From Gaertneriomyces semiglobifer (taxonomy: Eukaryota; Chytridiomycota; Chytridiomycetes; Spizellomycetales; Spizellomycetaceae): DNA of 64,000 nt. The notes below the pieces were generated by a model, which saw nothing but the letters and a program-made list of their open reading frames with translations, was not told the DNA's origin and made no database searches. Shown piece after piece: positions 63,692 to 64,000 of this stretch. How positions within the stretch are numbered: the stretch's first letter is position 1; each line of letters starts with the position of its first letter. A program made the position numbers and the translations under genes. The DNA lies in NCBI GenBank assembly GCA_025558075.1, contig JAHLKF010000006.1, forward strand, positions 806,001-870,000. The letters run 5' to 3'.

Positions 63692-64000
63692 TCCTACGAG
63701 AAGTCACGAGAAGTCAAGGAGATCAAACAGCGACCTGAGTAGCGACCCGCCGTTATGTTCTCGCTCGAGTTCTGAGGACAGAACGGCCCAACGCGCGTGT
63801 TGTCCGAGCTCCGCGGAGTTTACATAAGCAGCCCTGTTGACATGGTTACCATGAGCTGCCTCGTAACGAATTCGAAGCCTTAAATTGATCTGGGCGACGA
63901 CGACGACCACGACGACAGCCAACCCTCAACGACAGGCTCAAGAGAAATTTACCGTCGCCTGCAACGCCAGCCCCTTTGCAAGGATGCTCCACCTTTTTCT
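63692..64000. other. Right edge, amidase promoter and CGA repeat
   Basis: About 310 bases upstream of the amidase gene. A (CGA)n-like tract at about 63894-63917 makes misleading poly-valine frames on the minus strand. No gene is supported before the window ends. Confidence 0.5.
63894..63917 (+). repeat. CGA/GAC trinucleotide tract
   Basis: An imperfect run of CGA/GAC units with one CCA interruption. It is the cause of the poly-Val frame on the other strand. Confidence 0.7.

Noticed and set aside
63704..63922. Poly-valine minus-strand frame
   Set aside because: It is produced by translating the CGA/GAC repeat tract.

Overview
The window looks like nuclear DNA of an early-diverging, probably zoosporic (chytrid-like) fungus. 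Nearly all the large reading frames are eukaryotic housekeeping genes. Most are interrupted by short introns of about 45-85 nt with GT(A/G) donors and CTAAC/CTAAT-like branch sites. Two genes encode surface proteins with an extracellular region, one membrane helix and a cytoplasmic SH3 domain (one has a WSC domain), an arrangement I associate with early-diverging fungi. The phylum is inferred from gene content, not proved. I found no rRNA, convincing tRNA, transposon or CRISPR.

Layout. 1-7 kb: an orphan YqaJ-type nuclease (-), divergent from the ubiquitin regulator DOA1/PLAA (+), then an SH3 membrane protein (-). 7-16 kb: the co-chaperone STI1 (-), a long-chain alcohol oxidase (+), a PH-domain protein (+) and complex I subunit NDUFA5 (-). 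16-27 kb: a GNAT acetyltransferase (+), XPA/RAD14 (-), acetyl-CoA acetyltransferase (-), Tof1/Timeless (+), the UCH37 deubiquitinase (-) and an SREK1-like splicing factor (+). 27-38 kb: a GPI-anchored protein resembling a bacterial periplasmic binding protein (+), mitoribosomal uL30m (-), a WS/DGAT acyltransferase (-), a giant PPR protein (-) head-to-head with a Cce1-type mitochondrial Holliday junction resolvase carrying two SAP motifs (+), and a WSC-TM-SH3 receptor (-). 38-48 kb: COP9 signalosome CSN1 (-), prephenate dehydrogenase TYR1 with an unusual N-terminal extension (+), RNA polymerase III subunit RPC11 (-), a 2OG-Fe(II) oxygenase (+) and SNF5 (-). 48-64 kb: a sparser stretch with an unrecognised multi-exon gene (+), a TAF1A/Rrn11-like Pol I factor (-), NBS1/nibrin (+), an orphan gene with a frame problem, an aldonolactone oxidase/dehydrogenase-like flavoprotein (-) and a FAAH-type amidase (-).

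Functional themes. Genome maintenance is well represented: XPA, Tof1, NBS1, the Cce1 resolvase, SNF5 and the YqaJ nuclease. So is the ubiquitin/NEDD8 system: PLAA, UCH37 and CSN1. Nuclear genes for mitochondrial functions include NDUFA5, uL30m, the PPR protein, Cce1 and acetoacetyl-CoA thiolase. Many genes are arranged head-to-head over 130-650 bp or tail-to-tail over about 20-390 bp, so regulatory space is compact. Many CDS spans were assembled by joining exons at visible splice sites, and their 5' ends are less certain than their cores.
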